Source of the DNA: Salinimicrobium gaetbulicola
GTDB taxonomy: Bacteria > Bacteroidota > Bacteroidia > Flavobacteriales > Flavobacteriaceae
DNA: 64,000 nt
Direction of reading: 5' to 3'
Assembly (NCBI RefSeq): GCF_042676025.1
Contig: NZ_JBHTJP010000035.1
Coordinates: 248,001-312,000, forward strand
Position numbers and translations under genes: made by a program. This document shows positions 34,313-42,901 of the stretch, piece by piece (position 1 is the first letter of the stretch; each line of letters begins with the position of its first letter). The notes below the pieces were generated by a model. The model ran no database searches. It was not told where the DNA came from and worked only from the letters and a program-made list of their open reading frames with translations.

Positions 34313-34739
34313 CTTCTTCAGTTATGATTTCTTCGGAAGTTAATACTGGTTCTTCTTTTACTTCTACCCTTTCCTTTTGATCAGGTTTATCGTCATTAAA
34401 GAATTTTCTGGAAACAGGTTTCAACATCATCTTATTGATGATAGAGCTTCCAAAAAAGATTATGAAGATGCCTATAAGCAGGTAGATTCCTCCTACAATA
34501 AAAAAGCCGCTGCTTGGAGAGTCCAGCCAATTACTGAGTGCTACCGAAATAGCAATAGAAAGGAACAGGATAGCGAAAAGAATAAAAAAAGCTATTGCCA
34601 CAGTTTTAACTGCTGCAGTAGCTCCTTTCATCGTTTTATTAAACAGATCAAGTTTATAGTACTCCGCACTGCTTTCAGCAAAGGAGCGAATGTTCTCGTT
34701 TAACCTGTGTAAGTTATCGGATATTCTTTCGAACGCCAT
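34299..34739 (-). CDS. Phage holin-X (DUF1469) family membrane protein
   Basis: A 146-residue protein with two membrane helices separated by a short loop (VAIAFFILFAILFLSIAISV and GFFIVGGIYLLIGIFIIFFG) and an acidic C-terminal tail. The layout is that of the PF07332 'actinobacterial holin-X' family, which in most genomes is a chromosomal envelope protein and not a phage lysis gene. No phage gene is nearby. Part of a YtxH-holin-DUF6327 transcript. Confidence 0.8.
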   Translation of the reverse strand: MAFERISDNLHRLNENIRSFAESSAEYYKLDLFNKTMKGATAAVKTVAIAFFILFAILFLSIAISVALSNWLDSPSSGFFIVGGIYLLIGIFIIFFGSSIINKMMLKPVSRKFFNDDKPDQKERVEVKEEPVLTSEEIITEEDERI

Positions 34740-34746
34740 ATTGTAA

Positions 34747-35118
34747 TTATACTACAATATTATCTGAAGTTGAATCGGTCTCCCCTTTTCTGTCTTTTTG
34801 AAACTTTGCGTTCTGTTTTCTAAGTTCTTCCAGTTTTGCTTCAAGTCCGCTTAGGATCTCATCTGCTTTAGAACTAGCGGAAGACAGCGTCTCTTCAAGT
34901 CTGTCTTCGAAGTCCATTTTAGCTTTTTTGGCTTTCTGGCTTAGGTTAGAAGAAGTTTCCTTGTACCGTCTGTTAAGATCATCCTGAGTTTTGCGGGCGT
35001 TCTCACCTAGTTTTCTTCTGGTTTCCTCACCGCTGTCAGGTGCATATAATAATCCCAAACCTGCACCAATTGCAGCTCCGGTTAATAATGCTAAAAAGGT
35101 ACTTCCTGAATTTGCCAT
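34747..35118 (-). CDS. YtxH domain-containing protein
   Basis: A 123-residue protein with an N-terminal glycine-zipper-like helix (FLALLTGAAIGAGLGLLYAP) followed by SGEETRRKLGENARKT, the YtxH signature, and a long amphipathic helix. YtxH proteins are general-stress membrane proteins. The ATG at 35118 is preferred to one twelve codons upstream because the YtxH helix normally sits at the start. First gene of the three-gene module. Confidence 0.85.
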   Translation of the reverse strand: MANSGSTFLALLTGAAIGAGLGLLYAPDSGEETRRKLGENARKTQDDLNRRYKETSSNLSQKAKKAKMDFEDRLEETLSSASSKADEILSGLEAKLEELRKQNAKFQKDRKGETDSTSDNIVV

Positions 35119-35249
35119 AATATTGTTGGTTGTTAAGGTTAATACTATACTCAAATATAGAATAATGCACTCTGTCGCGCTGTTAACAACCGGTTAATAT
35201 CCAAATTCCAATGCTAAAGTATTCTTAAATGGAAAAAAGTGGCAAGCTT

Positions 35250-36929
35250 CTAATTTTTTCCTCCGCCCCACGAATCCCTCAATGTTACCGTACGGTTGAA
35301 AACAAGCTTTTCTGGAGTGCTGTCTTTATCAACGTTAAAATATCCTATTCTTTGGAACTGAAATTGATCCAAAATTTTAGCATTTTCCAAACTTGGCTCT
35401 AAATACCCTTTTATAATCTTCAAAGATTCAGGATTCAGGAATTCGGTAAAATCCTTTTCCTTATCTGAATCTGGAGCCTCAACGGTAAACAGGCGATCAT
35501 AAAGCCTTACTTCAGCTTCAATAGCATGTTTGGCCGATACCCAGTGAAGCGTTCCTTTCACCTTACGCATGGATTCTTCGGTACCACTTCCGCTTCGGCT
35601 TTTTGGATCATAAGTACAGTGAATTTCGGTAATCTCTCCGTTCTCATCTTTCACAACACTCTCTCCCTTGATGATATAAGCGTTTTTAAGACGTACTTCT
35701 TTACCCAAAGTAAGCCTGAAGAACTTGCGGTTCGCTTCTTCCTTAAAGTCCTCTCTTTCGATGTACAATTCCTTCGAGAAAGGTACTTTTCTGGACCCTG
35801 CAGCCTCATCCTCAGGATTGTTCTCTGCTTCCAGCCATTCTTCTTCCCCTTCAGGATAATTCGTGATCACCAGTTTAACAGGATCAAGAACTGCCATTAC
35901 CCGCGGCGCAGTTTTATTCAGGTCTTCTCTGATGCAATATTCCAATAAGGAAACATCAACTATATTTTCCCTTTTTCCGATCCCGATGGTTTCAGCAAAT
36001 TTTCGGATGGAAGCCGGCGTATATCCTCTTCTCCGAAGGGCAGAAACGGTAGGCATTCTTGGATCATCCCAAGAGGAAACAATTCCTTTCTCTACCAAAT
36101 GAAGCAATTTTCGTTTACTAACAATGGTATGACTCAGGTTCCTGCGTGCAAATTCCCTTTGCTTAGGTCTGAAATCTTCAGGAGTGCTCACCTTTTCAAG
36201 GAACCAGTTATATAATTCCCGGTGAGGCAAAAATTCTAATGTACAGAAGGAATGTGAAACCGATTCAAGGTAATCACTTTGCCCATGTGCCCAGTCATAA
36301 AGCGGATAGATCATCCAGTCGTCACCGGTACGGTGGTGCTTTTTATGTAAACTTCTATACATCACAGGATCCCGCATCAGCATGTTCTTGGCAGCCATAT
36401 CGATCTTGGCTCGTAAAACATGTTCTCCTTCTTTGGTTTCCCCGTTCTTCATTTTTTCAAACAGCTCCAGGTTCTCCTCTACAGATCGATTTCTGTAAGG
36501 ACTGTTCTTTCCTGGTTCGGTTGGAGTTCCTTTTTGCTCTGCGATCTCAGCGGAAGTCTGACTATCTACATAGGCAAGGTCGTTCTTGATAAGGTCTACC
36601 GCCCAATCGTATAATTGCTGAAAATAATCTGAAGCGTAACATTCCTTGGCCCATTTAAATCCGAGCCATTCCACATCCCTTTTAATTGCGTCAACGTATT
36701 CCTGCTCCTCCTTAATAGGATTGGTATCATCAAACCGAAGGTTTACCGGGGCATCATACTTCTCACCCAGTCCAAAATTCAAACAAATAGAAGAGGCATG
36801 ACCAATATGTAAATACCCGTTAGGCTCAGGTGGAAACCTGAATTGCAGGTCTTCCCTGTTGTAATCGTTTTTAAGATCTTCTTCTATGATTTGCTCAATA
36901 AAATTGAGAGAACGCTTTTCTTCAGACAT
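35250..36929 (-). CDS. glnS: Glutamine--tRNA ligase
   Basis: A 559-residue class I synthetase. RFPPEPNGYLHIGHASSICL (HIGH motif), RFDDTNPIKEE, DWMIYPLYDWAHGQSDYLE and VSKRKLLHLVEKGIV (KMSKS loop) identify it as GlnRS, with a C-terminal anticodon-binding beta-barrel domain. Its presence implies direct charging of tRNA-Gln. The start MSEEKRSLNFIEQI was chosen over an in-frame one 17 codons upstream. A TAATTTTG -7 box lies on the minus strand at 36963-36956. Confidence 0.97.
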   Translation of the reverse strand: MSEEKRSLNFIEQIIEEDLKNDYNREDLQFRFPPEPNGYLHIGHASSICLNFGLGEKYDAPVNLRFDDTNPIKEEQEYVDAIKRDVEWLGFKWAKECYASDYFQQLYDWAVDLIKNDLAYVDSQTSAEIAEQKGTPTEPGKNSPYRNRSVEENLELFEKMKNGETKEGEHVLRAKIDMAAKNMLMRDPVMYRSLHKKHHRTGDDWMIYPLYDWAHGQSDYLESVSHSFCTLEFLPHRELYNWFLEKVSTPEDFRPKQREFARRNLSHTIVSKRKLLHLVEKGIVSSWDDPRMPTVSALRRRGYTPASIRKFAETIGIGKRENIVDVSLLEYCIREDLNKTAPRVMAVLDPVKLVITNYPEGEEEWLEAENNPEDEAAGSRKVPFSKELYIEREDFKEEANRKFFRLTLGKEVRLKNAYIIKGESVVKDENGEITEIHCTYDPKSRSGSGTEESMRKVKGTLHWVSAKHAIEAEVRLYDRLFTVEAPDSDKEKDFTEFLNPESLKIIKGYLEPSLENAKILDQFQFQRIGYFNVDKDSTPEKLVFNRTVTLRDSWGGGKN

Positions 36930-37063
36930 ATTTTTTTTCTTTCTGCTTTGCGGCTCAAAATTAAAGAAAATAAACATCAAAATAGCTTCTCAAAAAGATC
37001 AATAAGTTCAGGGCTTTAAGTAAAGTCTTCTCAATAGTTTTTATCTTCGCAAAAAACAGGATT

Positions 37064-37420
37064 ATGGGAAGTATTAAGCTCAAAAATATAAAGGTCTTCG
37101 CCTACCACGGTTGTATGGATGAAGAAGGAAGAATAGGAAGTGATTATAGGGTAGATCTTACGGTTAAAGGTGATCTTTCAAATTCAGCGAAGTCAGACGC
37201 TTTAAAGGATACTATAGATTATGTACATTTAAATAAGATCGTGAAAGAAGAGATGGCAATAAGGTCAAAACTTCTGGAAACGGTGGCCGAACGTATCTTG
37301 AATCGGGTACTGGACGAGTTGTTACTGGTACAAAAAGTAACGGTTGATGTTTCAAAGATCAATCCGCCGATTGGTGGAAATGTTGAAATGGTGACTGTTA
37401 GACGCTCAAAAAGCCGATAG
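37064..37420 (+). CDS. folB: Dihydroneopterin aldolase
   Basis: A 118-residue FolB that cleaves dihydroneopterin in folate synthesis. VFAYHGCMDEEGRIGSDYRV carries the conserved Tyr and Glu of the active site, followed by DTIDYVHLNKIVKEEM, LLETVAERI and INPPIGGNVEMVTV. A near-consensus -7 box (TATCTTCG, 37042-37049) lies 15 bases upstream. The tRNA-Cys gene follows after 78 bp. Confidence 0.93.
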   Translation: MGSIKLKNIKVFAYHGCMDEEGRIGSDYRVDLTVKGDLSNSAKSDALKDTIDYVHLNKIVKEEMAIRSKLLETVAERILNRVLDELLLVQKVTVDVSKINPPIGGNVEMVTVRRSKSR

Positions 37421-37474
37421 AATTCAATTTTCTCAATGCTTTCTAAAAAGGTAGTCTGAAAAAAGAAATTTTAT

Positions 37475-37482
37475 TACATTTG
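37475..37482 (+). promoter_or_regulatory. -7 box TACATTTG for tRNA-Cys
   Basis: Perfect TAnnTTTG, 16 bases before the mature 5' end of the tRNA. Confidence 0.5.
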
Positions 37483-37498
37483 CCTTCCCAGAAATACT

Positions 37499-37569
37499 GG
37501 CATCGTGGCCGAGTGGCTAGGCAGAGCTCTGCAAAAGCTTGTACAGCGGTTCGAATCCGCTCGATGCCT
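37499..37569 (+). tRNA. tRNA-Cys (GCA)
   Basis: A full cloverleaf can be drawn: acceptor GGCATCG pairs with CGATGCC, D-arm GCCGAGTGGCTAGGC, anticodon stem GAGCT/AGCTT with loop CTGCAAA (anticodon GCA), T-arm AGCGG-TTCGAAT-CCGCT, and discriminator T, which is typical for tRNA-Cys. The CCA end is not encoded. It has its own promoter box and is followed directly by a terminator. Confidence 0.95.
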
Positions 37570-37573
37570 CAAC

Positions 37574-37603
37574 AAAAAGCCTCCTAAAAAGGAGGCTTTT
37601 TTT
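37574..37603 (+). terminator. Rho-independent terminator after tRNA-Cys
   Basis: Stem AAAAAGCCTCCT / AGGAGGCTTTTT with an AAAA loop and a T tail, five bases after the tRNA. Confidence 0.92.
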
Positions 37604-37670
37604 GTACTTATATTTTCTTTAAAAAGTAGAACCTAAAAGGTCGTTCGGCAGTTCGCCGATTTCTAGAAGG

Positions 37671-38378
37671 CTATTTTGTAAGTTCTCTTGAAGTTTCTTC
37701 GGAAGGAGTAATATTATCTATCTGGTCCTGGATCTGGGATATTTCCTGAGGTACCAATCCCTGTCCTATTAAAAAGATTCCGAAGACCATCAGGATCACA
37801 CTGATACCTTTTTTAACCCGGTAAATCCGGATAGGAGTTAACTTTCGGTTGAGTTTTTTGGCGGCCAGAATTTTAAAGATATCAACCACAAGATAAGTTC
37901 CTAAAACACTGCTGAAGAACACCGTGATCCTGTCAGTTTCCATTTCCATTTGCGGACCAAAAACGATGATCAATCCCAACCAGAATCCAAGGACCCCAAT
38001 GTTGATGAAGTTCAGTAAAAAACCTTTAGCTGCAAGCCCCAGGTAATCTCGTTTGTTGAGCTTTTGAATCTCGGGAACTTCCTCGTGCTGCAGTACAGGC
38101 TTGGTTTGAATAAACTGAATGATTCCGTAGGTAACCAGAATACCACCTCCAAAAATAAAAAGAGCCGGATCATCTTTGATCCGGTTCAATAATTTTGTGG
38201 TACTGAAATAAGCTATTAAAAGAAAAATGATATCTGCGAAAATAACCCCTATGTCAAATGAGATCGCTGCCCTAAATCCTTTTATTGCGGCGGTTTCTAA
38301 CAGAACAAAAAAAACAGGACCCAATAGAAAAGCCAGAAACAATCCTAGCGGTAGGGCTGCCAGTATATCTTGAAACAT
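37671..38378 (-). CDS. LysE family transporter
   Basis: A 235-residue inner-membrane protein with six hydrophobic helices. LPLGLFLAFLLGPVFFVLLE is the LysE N-terminal GP motif, and GFLLNFINIGVLGFWLGLII the mid-protein NPK-like region. LysE/RhtB proteins export amino acids or other small solutes; the substrate is not predictable. The C-terminal 25 residues are acidic and soluble. It follows the DUF2807 gene by 41 bp. Confidence 0.85.
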   Translation of the reverse strand: MFQDILAALPLGLFLAFLLGPVFFVLLETAAIKGFRAAISFDIGVIFADIIFLLIAYFSTTKLLNRIKDDPALFIFGGGILVTYGIIQFIQTKPVLQHEEVPEIQKLNKRDYLGLAAKGFLLNFINIGVLGFWLGLIIVFGPQMEMETDRITVFFSSVLGTYLVVDIFKILAAKKLNRKLTPIRIYRVKKGISVILMVFGIFLIGQGLVPQEISQIQDQIDNITPSEETSRELTK

Positions 38379-38419
38379 CAGGAGTTTTTAATTTTCACAA
38401 AGGTAGTATTTTACTTTAT

Positions 38420-39094
38420 TTATAAAATTTTACCTCCTAATGTGGTTTTGTAATCTACTTTTTCAGGATTACCAAGGATCTCGATCTGTCCTCCCAGCTT
38501 TGCTGTAGCCTTGCAATAATCTGACACATGTATTTCTATCTTGGCAGCGCTACTGGCGGTTACTACGGTTTCTTTGGTCTTGAGGTTCTTACCATTAAAT
38601 TGACCTGCGGTATTGGCTTCGACTTCTAAACTTTCGGATTTTCCCCTAACATTGACAATGCCCCCAGTAATGGCCTTGGCCTTAATGTTTTCAGACTTTA
38701 CTTCCGCATAAATGGCTGCACCTTCCTGGGCTCTTAATTCCGAAAAATCTGCTTTTAAGGTACCTTTCGTTTTTACGATTGATCCCTCATTAGCGTCGAT
38801 AGTTTCAATTGTATTCCCGTAAACCGTGATCAAGGTATTGTCATTTGACCAGATATTGTCCAGGGTCAACCTGATCTCTAATCTGTCTTCTACCACCTGG
38901 TACTTCACTTTTTCCTTGCTGTGACCTGTAATTTCAATTTTGTTTTCTGAAGCAGGTACAACGATGACCTCAATTCCGTTAAAGGTCTTTACTTCAGTAA
39001 AATCATTTAAATCATCTGTGATCTCTTGTGCAGCCAGCTGTATGCTAAAAAGCCCAAATATCAACAGGCTTAAAAATGTCATTTTTCTATTCAT
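38420..39094 (-). CDS. Head GIN (DUF2807) domain protein
   Basis: A 224-residue exported protein with a signal peptide (MNRKMTFLSLLIFGLFSIQL, cleaved after AAQ). VKTFNGIEVIVVPASENKIE begins the right-handed beta-helix-like DUF2807 fold, followed by repeated short strands such as TLKADFSELRAQEGAAIYAE. Common in Bacteroidota and of unknown role, probably periplasmic or surface adhesion. Starts at 39106 (MKLRMNRK) or 39094 are equally possible; both overlap the rnr stop region. Confidence 0.82.
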   Translation of the reverse strand: MNRKMTFLSLLIFGLFSIQLAAQEITDDLNDFTEVKTFNGIEVIVVPASENKIEITGHSKEKVKYQVVEDRLEIRLTLDNIWSNDNTLITVYGNTIETIDANEGSIVKTKGTLKADFSELRAQEGAAIYAEVKSENIKAKAITGGIVNVRGKSESLEVEANTAGQFNGKNLKTKETVVTASSAAKIEIHVSDYCKATAKLGGQIEILGNPEKVDYKTTLGGKIL

Positions 39095-41291
39095 TCTCAA
39101 CTTCATGTTTTGATCCAATTAGATTAAAATCAAGGTGTCTTTTCACAAGGTCTGCATTCTTTACACGCACATAGACCTCATCACCTAATTGATATACTTT
39201 TTTAGTTTTTCTACCTACAATGGCGTAATTGTCTTCATCAAAATCATAATGATCCTCCCTGATATCTCTTAGACGTACCATTCCCTCACATTTATTTGAA
39301 ATGATCTCAATATAAATACCCCATTCAGTTACGCCCGATATAACGCCGAGGAATTGTTCGTCATTGTGATCCTGCATATATTTAATCTGCATGTATTTGA
39401 TGGAATCACGTTCTGCGTTGGTTGCCAGGCCTTCCATCTGACTACTGTGCTGACATTTCTCCTCATATTCTTCCTCTTTAGCCGAATCATTACCATCCAG
39501 ATAATGCTGTAAAAGGCGGTGAGCCATAACATCAGGATAACGACGTATAGGTGAGGTAAAATGAGAATAATGACCGAAAGCAAGCCCGTAATGACCAATA
39601 TTCTCGGTGCTGTAATACGCTTTGCTCATGGTCCTGATCGCTAAAGTGTCAACAAGATTTTGCTCTTTGGTTCCCTGTACATCTTCTAACAGTTTATTCA
39701 GGGATTGACTCACGCTTTTATGATCTTTCAAATTCAGTTTATGCCCAAATTTAGAAACCAGGGATTGTAAAGCGGCTAGTTTTTCATCATCAGGATCATC
39801 GTGACAACGGTAAACAAAGGTCTTTTTCGGTTTCTGTTTTCCAATGAACTCAGCCACTTTTTTATTTGCAAGCAACATGAATTCTTCAATTAGCTTATTG
39901 GCGTCTTTTGAAGTCTTAAAGAAAACTCCAATAGGTTCGTTATGAGCATCCAACTGGAATTTAACTTCCACTTTATCAAAGGAAATGGCACCATCTTTCA
40001 TACGTTTTTTACGCATGATCTTGGCCAAATCATCCATTTTCAGTACTGCAGATACGATGGCATCATCTGCCCTGTACGTTTCACCGGTTAAGGAGATGTC
40101 GGCAGGAATTTCTCCGCCTGTAGTTTCAATGATGTACTGTGCTTCTTCATACGCAAAACGAGCATCGGAATAAGTTACTGTCCTCCCAAACCACTGGTCC
40201 AGGATCTCAGCTTTATCATTGATTTTAAAAACAGCGGAAAAAGTGTACTTCTCTTCATTTGGTCGAAGAGAACAGGCATTGTTGGAAAGAACTTCCGGAA
40301 GCATTGGTACAACCCTGTCTACTAAATAAACCGAAGTAGCCCTGTTATAAGCCTCCTCGTCAAGTATGGTACCGGGCTTTACGTAATGGGAAACATCGGC
40401 AATGTGAATTCCAATTTCGTAGTTACCATCTTCAAGTTCTTTAAAACTCAAGGCGTCATCAAAATCTTTCGCGTCTTTAGGATCGATAGTGAAGGTAAGC
40501 GTATCCCGCATATCCCTTCTCTTCTTAATTTCTGAAGCTTGTATGGAGGTGTCAAGTTTATCTGCGAATTCCTCTACTTCAGTAGGAAATTCATGAGGGA
40601 GTCCATATTGAGCCAGAATGGCATGGATCTCAGTCTGATGTTCTCCGGGAGTTCCAAGTACCTGAACGATCATTCCGAAAGGAGAATCTGCTTTTTCGGG
40701 CCATTCTTCCATCTCGACCACTACTTTATCACCGTCTTTTGCTTCACCAATTTTATTCTTTTGAACAAAAATATCGGTGTACATTTTAGCATCGGGAATA
40801 GCAACAAAACCAAAGTTCTCTTTCAATTGAAGAACCCCTACAAAACGGGTTTTCTTTCGAGTAATTACTTTAGTAACCTCTCCTTCAGGTTTTTTATTTT
40901 TTCTTCTTTTGTAAACATATATCTCAACCTCATCCCCGTCTAAAGCTTTATTGAGGCTGTTTGACGGAATAAACACATCGTCTTCCAATTCCTCAACTAC
41001 AACATAACCGCTACCTTTTGCAGTCATATCCAAGTAGCCACGGTAATAATCTACGGTCGATACCAAACGGTATTTCCCTTTTTCTACTTCTTCAATTTTT
41101 TTCTTAGCAGCCAGCTGGGCCAGAGTCCTGATAATTTTATTTCGATTAGTAGGATCATCAACCCCAATTTTTGCAGCAATCTGCTTGTAATTAAATGGTT
41201 TACCCGAATCTTTTCTTAAGATCGCAAGAATCGTCTTGGTTACATTTTCCAGGTTTGCCGACTTATTTCCTTTTTTCTTCTTTCTTGTCAT
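39087..41291 (-). CDS. rnr: Ribonuclease R
   Basis: A 734-residue 3'-5' exoribonuclease. An N-terminal winged-helix segment is followed by cold-shock domains, the RNB catalytic core (TIDPKDAKDFDDALSF with the metal-binding aspartates, YSHFTSPIRRYPDVMAHRLL) and a C-terminal S1 domain (GVISGVTEWGIYIEI). It degrades structured RNA and takes part in rRNA quality control. The last bases overlap the start of DUF2807. Length is standard. Confidence 0.96.
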   Translation of the reverse strand: MTRKKKKGNKSANLENVTKTILAILRKDSGKPFNYKQIAAKIGVDDPTNRNKIIRTLAQLAAKKKIEEVEKGKYRLVSTVDYYRGYLDMTAKGSGYVVVEELEDDVFIPSNSLNKALDGDEVEIYVYKRRKNKKPEGEVTKVITRKKTRFVGVLQLKENFGFVAIPDAKMYTDIFVQKNKIGEAKDGDKVVVEMEEWPEKADSPFGMIVQVLGTPGEHQTEIHAILAQYGLPHEFPTEVEEFADKLDTSIQASEIKKRRDMRDTLTFTIDPKDAKDFDDALSFKELEDGNYEIGIHIADVSHYVKPGTILDEEAYNRATSVYLVDRVVPMLPEVLSNNACSLRPNEEKYTFSAVFKINDKAEILDQWFGRTVTYSDARFAYEEAQYIIETTGGEIPADISLTGETYRADDAIVSAVLKMDDLAKIMRKKRMKDGAISFDKVEVKFQLDAHNEPIGVFFKTSKDANKLIEEFMLLANKKVAEFIGKQKPKKTFVYRCHDDPDDEKLAALQSLVSKFGHKLNLKDHKSVSQSLNKLLEDVQGTKEQNLVDTLAIRTMSKAYYSTENIGHYGLAFGHYSHFTSPIRRYPDVMAHRLLQHYLDGNDSAKEEEYEEKCQHSSQMEGLATNAERDSIKYMQIKYMQDHNDEQFLGVISGVTEWGIYIEIISNKCEGMVRLRDIREDHYDFDEDNYAIVGRKTKKVYQLGDEVYVRVKNADLVKRHLDFNLIGSKHEVENE

Positions 41292-41500
41292 TGTTTAATT
41301 TAAGCTATAAAATTAAGCCTTATATCTTAGTTCTCATGAACTATACATTAATATTTGATTAAGCTTATAAAATAAAGGAGGATTTAGAGTGATTCTTTTC
41401 GAATCATCTATCATTTTTTTGGATATCTTAACATTATTATTGCTTTATCTTAAAAAAATATTAAATTAGTCGAAGGATTGAATCACATTTACACTAAGAT
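41292..41500. other. Intergenic region with a short hairpin
   Basis: An AT-rich 209-bp gap between divergent rnr and a small ORF. TGATTC and GAATCA pair around TTTTC at 41390-41406, followed by a T run at 41413-41420, which looks like a weak terminator on the plus strand although no plus-strand gene precedes it. No clear promoter is seen. Confidence 0.3.
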
Positions 41501-41647
41501 ATGAGTAAATCTGTTAAAATCACCTTAGTATTTGTCCTAATATTTCTGGTTGGGGTATTATCTTTTGTCGCTTATATCAATTATACACTCAACAATCCGC
41601 TAATTTCTATAAACGGACGTGGTGACGAGATTCCTGATCTTCAATAA
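41501..41647 (+). CDS. 48-residue single-helix membrane peptide, unrecognised
   Basis: An open frame of 48 codons starting MSKSVKITLVFVLIFLVGVL and continuing with SFVAYINYTLN, a convincing single membrane helix after a positively charged start (two Lys). The short outside tail is polar and ends GDEIPDLQ. No Shine-Dalgarno is present, which is usual here. It sits 52 bp before the DUF2007 gene on the same strand. I do not recognise the family; its coding status rests on composition and position. Confidence 0.5.
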   Translation: MSKSVKITLVFVLIFLVGVLSFVAYINYTLNNPLISINGRGDEIPDLQ

Positions 41648-41699
41648 ATTACTTCCATAACTTAAATTTTAATACTATCTTTCATAGTAAGCATTTATC

Positions 41700-41942
41700 A
41701 TGAAAGATTATCATACCATAGCCATTTTTACTCTTCCGCATGAATATGCGATCCTTAAACTCTTGTTTGACCAGGAACATATTCGATATATCTTCGAGAA
41801 CGAAACCATGGTGGGTGTCTTTCCATTTTACTCTAATGCCCTCGGCGGAATTCATCTTAAAGTTCACGGAACAGATATCGAAAGAGCAAAAGAAATTTTA
41901 GATTCCTTCAATGGTTCTTCATCACCCTTAAAAATAGTATAG
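41700..41942 (+). CDS. DUF2007 family protein (putative signal-transducing protein)
   Basis: An 80-residue protein: IAIFTLPHEYAILKLLFDQE, then HIRYIFENETMVGVFPFYSN and VHGTDIERAKEILDSF match the small alpha/beta DUF2007 fold (PF09413), related to ACT-like or PII-like ferredoxin folds. Role unknown; the Pfam name 'putative signal transducing' is weakly based. A near-consensus -7 box (TATCTTTC) lies just upstream. The reverse-strand frame over the same bases has no support. Confidence 0.8.
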   Translation: MKDYHTIAIFTLPHEYAILKLLFDQEHIRYIFENETMVGVFPFYSNALGGIHLKVHGTDIERAKEILDSFNGSSSPLKIV

Positions 41943-42228
41943 TTGTTAACAGTTATATTAATATTCTTTTTTTCTTCTTTTTTAAAAAATCAAAAATGAT
42001 AGTTATTATAGTCTGTTGATATGTGGAATAACTTTTTCCTCTTTTTTTTGCTTTGTATAGCTACGATACTTCAATAACAAGTTATAAACAGGTTATCATT
42101 TATTTAAGTAGTTGATTCCTAAATATCCTTAAGACTTTCTTAACAATTGTTCATAACGAAATGTAAATATCATCTTCTAACAACTTTTAAAATTTTGAAT
42201 GTTTAAAAGCTTAAATCAGGTGCTGAAA

Positions 42229-42242
42229 ACTTTTCGAAAAGT
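42229..42242. repeat. 14-bp perfect palindrome ACTTTTCGAAAAGT
   Basis: Perfect inverted repeat without spacer in the long AT-rich gap, 221 bp before rpiB. Operator-like in form; no cognate regulator is evident. Confidence 0.4.
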
Positions 42243-42353
42243 GAGGAGTAAAAAATTTGATACTCTCGGAAATTAATGGATATGGGTATTTAGAAGGAAC
42301 TTTCCAAATTTCGTTTTTATTTTTTCATCTTTAATTATGAACAAAAACCAGTG

Positions 42354-42374
42354 AATTGTAAATCCTTTACAATT
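42354..42374. repeat. Perfect inverted repeat AATTGTAAA-N3-TTTACAATT
   Basis: Nine-base arms around TCC, 36 bases before the -33 element of the rpiB promoter. The form fits a dimeric operator upstream of a promoter, or a short RNA hairpin. Confidence 0.45.
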
Positions 42375-42409
42375 AAGGTTTTGTAACATTTAATTAACAA
42401 TAGTTAAAA

Positions 42410-42440
42410 TTGAAGTTAATAAGCCTATTTTCTACCTTTG
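42410..42440 (+). promoter_or_regulatory. rpiB promoter TTG-N20-TACCTTTG
   Basis: TTG at 42410-42412 and TACCTTTG at 42433-42440 with a 20-base spacer. The rpiB ATG is 22 bases downstream. Confidence 0.65.
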
Positions 42441-42462
42441 TCCCTACTTTAAAACACACAAC

Positions 42463-42897
42463 ATGAAAATATCCATTGGAAACGACCACGCCGGTACCGG
42501 TTACAAATTTGAAATTACCGAGTACTTAAAATCCCAGGGTCACGAAGTGATCAATCACGGAACGGATGAAACCGACAGCGTAGATTATCCAGATTTTGTA
42601 CATCCCGTAGCTTCCGATATCCAGAATAAAAGAGTGGATTTAGGGATCATTATATGTGGTAGTGGAAATGGAGCTAATATGACCGCCAACAAGCACCAGG
42701 GAGTGCGCTCTGCGCTTTGCTGGAATAAAGAGATCGTTCAGCTCGCGCGTGAGCATAATAATGCCAACATCTTAAGTATTCCCGCCCGCTTCACTTCTAA
42801 AGAACAGGCTTTAGAAATGGTGAAGGTATTCCTGGATACTGAATTTGAAGGTGGCAGGCATTCCAGAAGGATCGATAAGATCCCGAATGAAAAATAA
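42463..42897 (+). CDS. rpiB: Ribose-5-phosphate isomerase B
   Basis: A 144-residue RpiB of the pentose phosphate pathway. ISIGNDHAGTGYKFEI and IIICGSGNGANMTANKHQGV hold the phosphate-binding and active-site loops, and RSALCWNKEIVQLAREHNNA follows as in homologues. The catalytic Cys position of RpiB lies in the ICGSGNG segment. The next gene, elaA, starts 4 bp later and is probably co-transcribed. Confidence 0.95.
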   Translation: MKISIGNDHAGTGYKFEITEYLKSQGHEVINHGTDETDSVDYPDFVHPVASDIQNKRVDLGIIICGSGNGANMTANKHQGVRSALCWNKEIVQLAREHNNANILSIPARFTSKEQALEMVKVFLDTEFEGGRHSRRIDKIPNEK

Positions 42898-42901
42898 TTT
42901 C

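Larger units (their letters stand above)
41943..42462. other. 520-bp AT-rich intergenic region with two palindromes
   Basis: The longest gene-free stretch of the window. It has long T runs, no open frame, two perfect palindromes (listed separately), three TTATRAACA nonamers (42082-42090, 42335-42343 and, inverted, 42148-42156), and the rpiB promoter at its right end. The nonamers differ by one or two bases from the DnaA box TTATCCACA. It could be a regulatory region, a small RNA locus or an origin-like element. Confidence 0.4.

Noticed and set aside
34299..34739. Prophage remnant suggested by the holin-like protein
   Set aside because: No endolysin, capsid, integrase or att-like repeats are nearby; holin-X proteins are common chromosomal membrane proteins.
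41682..41867. Reverse open frame over the DUF2007 gene
   Set aside because: The plus-strand frame matches DUF2007; the reverse frame has no recognisable motif.
42845..42901. Longer start for the ElaA-like gene
   Set aside because: The extension overlaps rpiB coding sequence, and family members begin near MEIKVKAFEEL.
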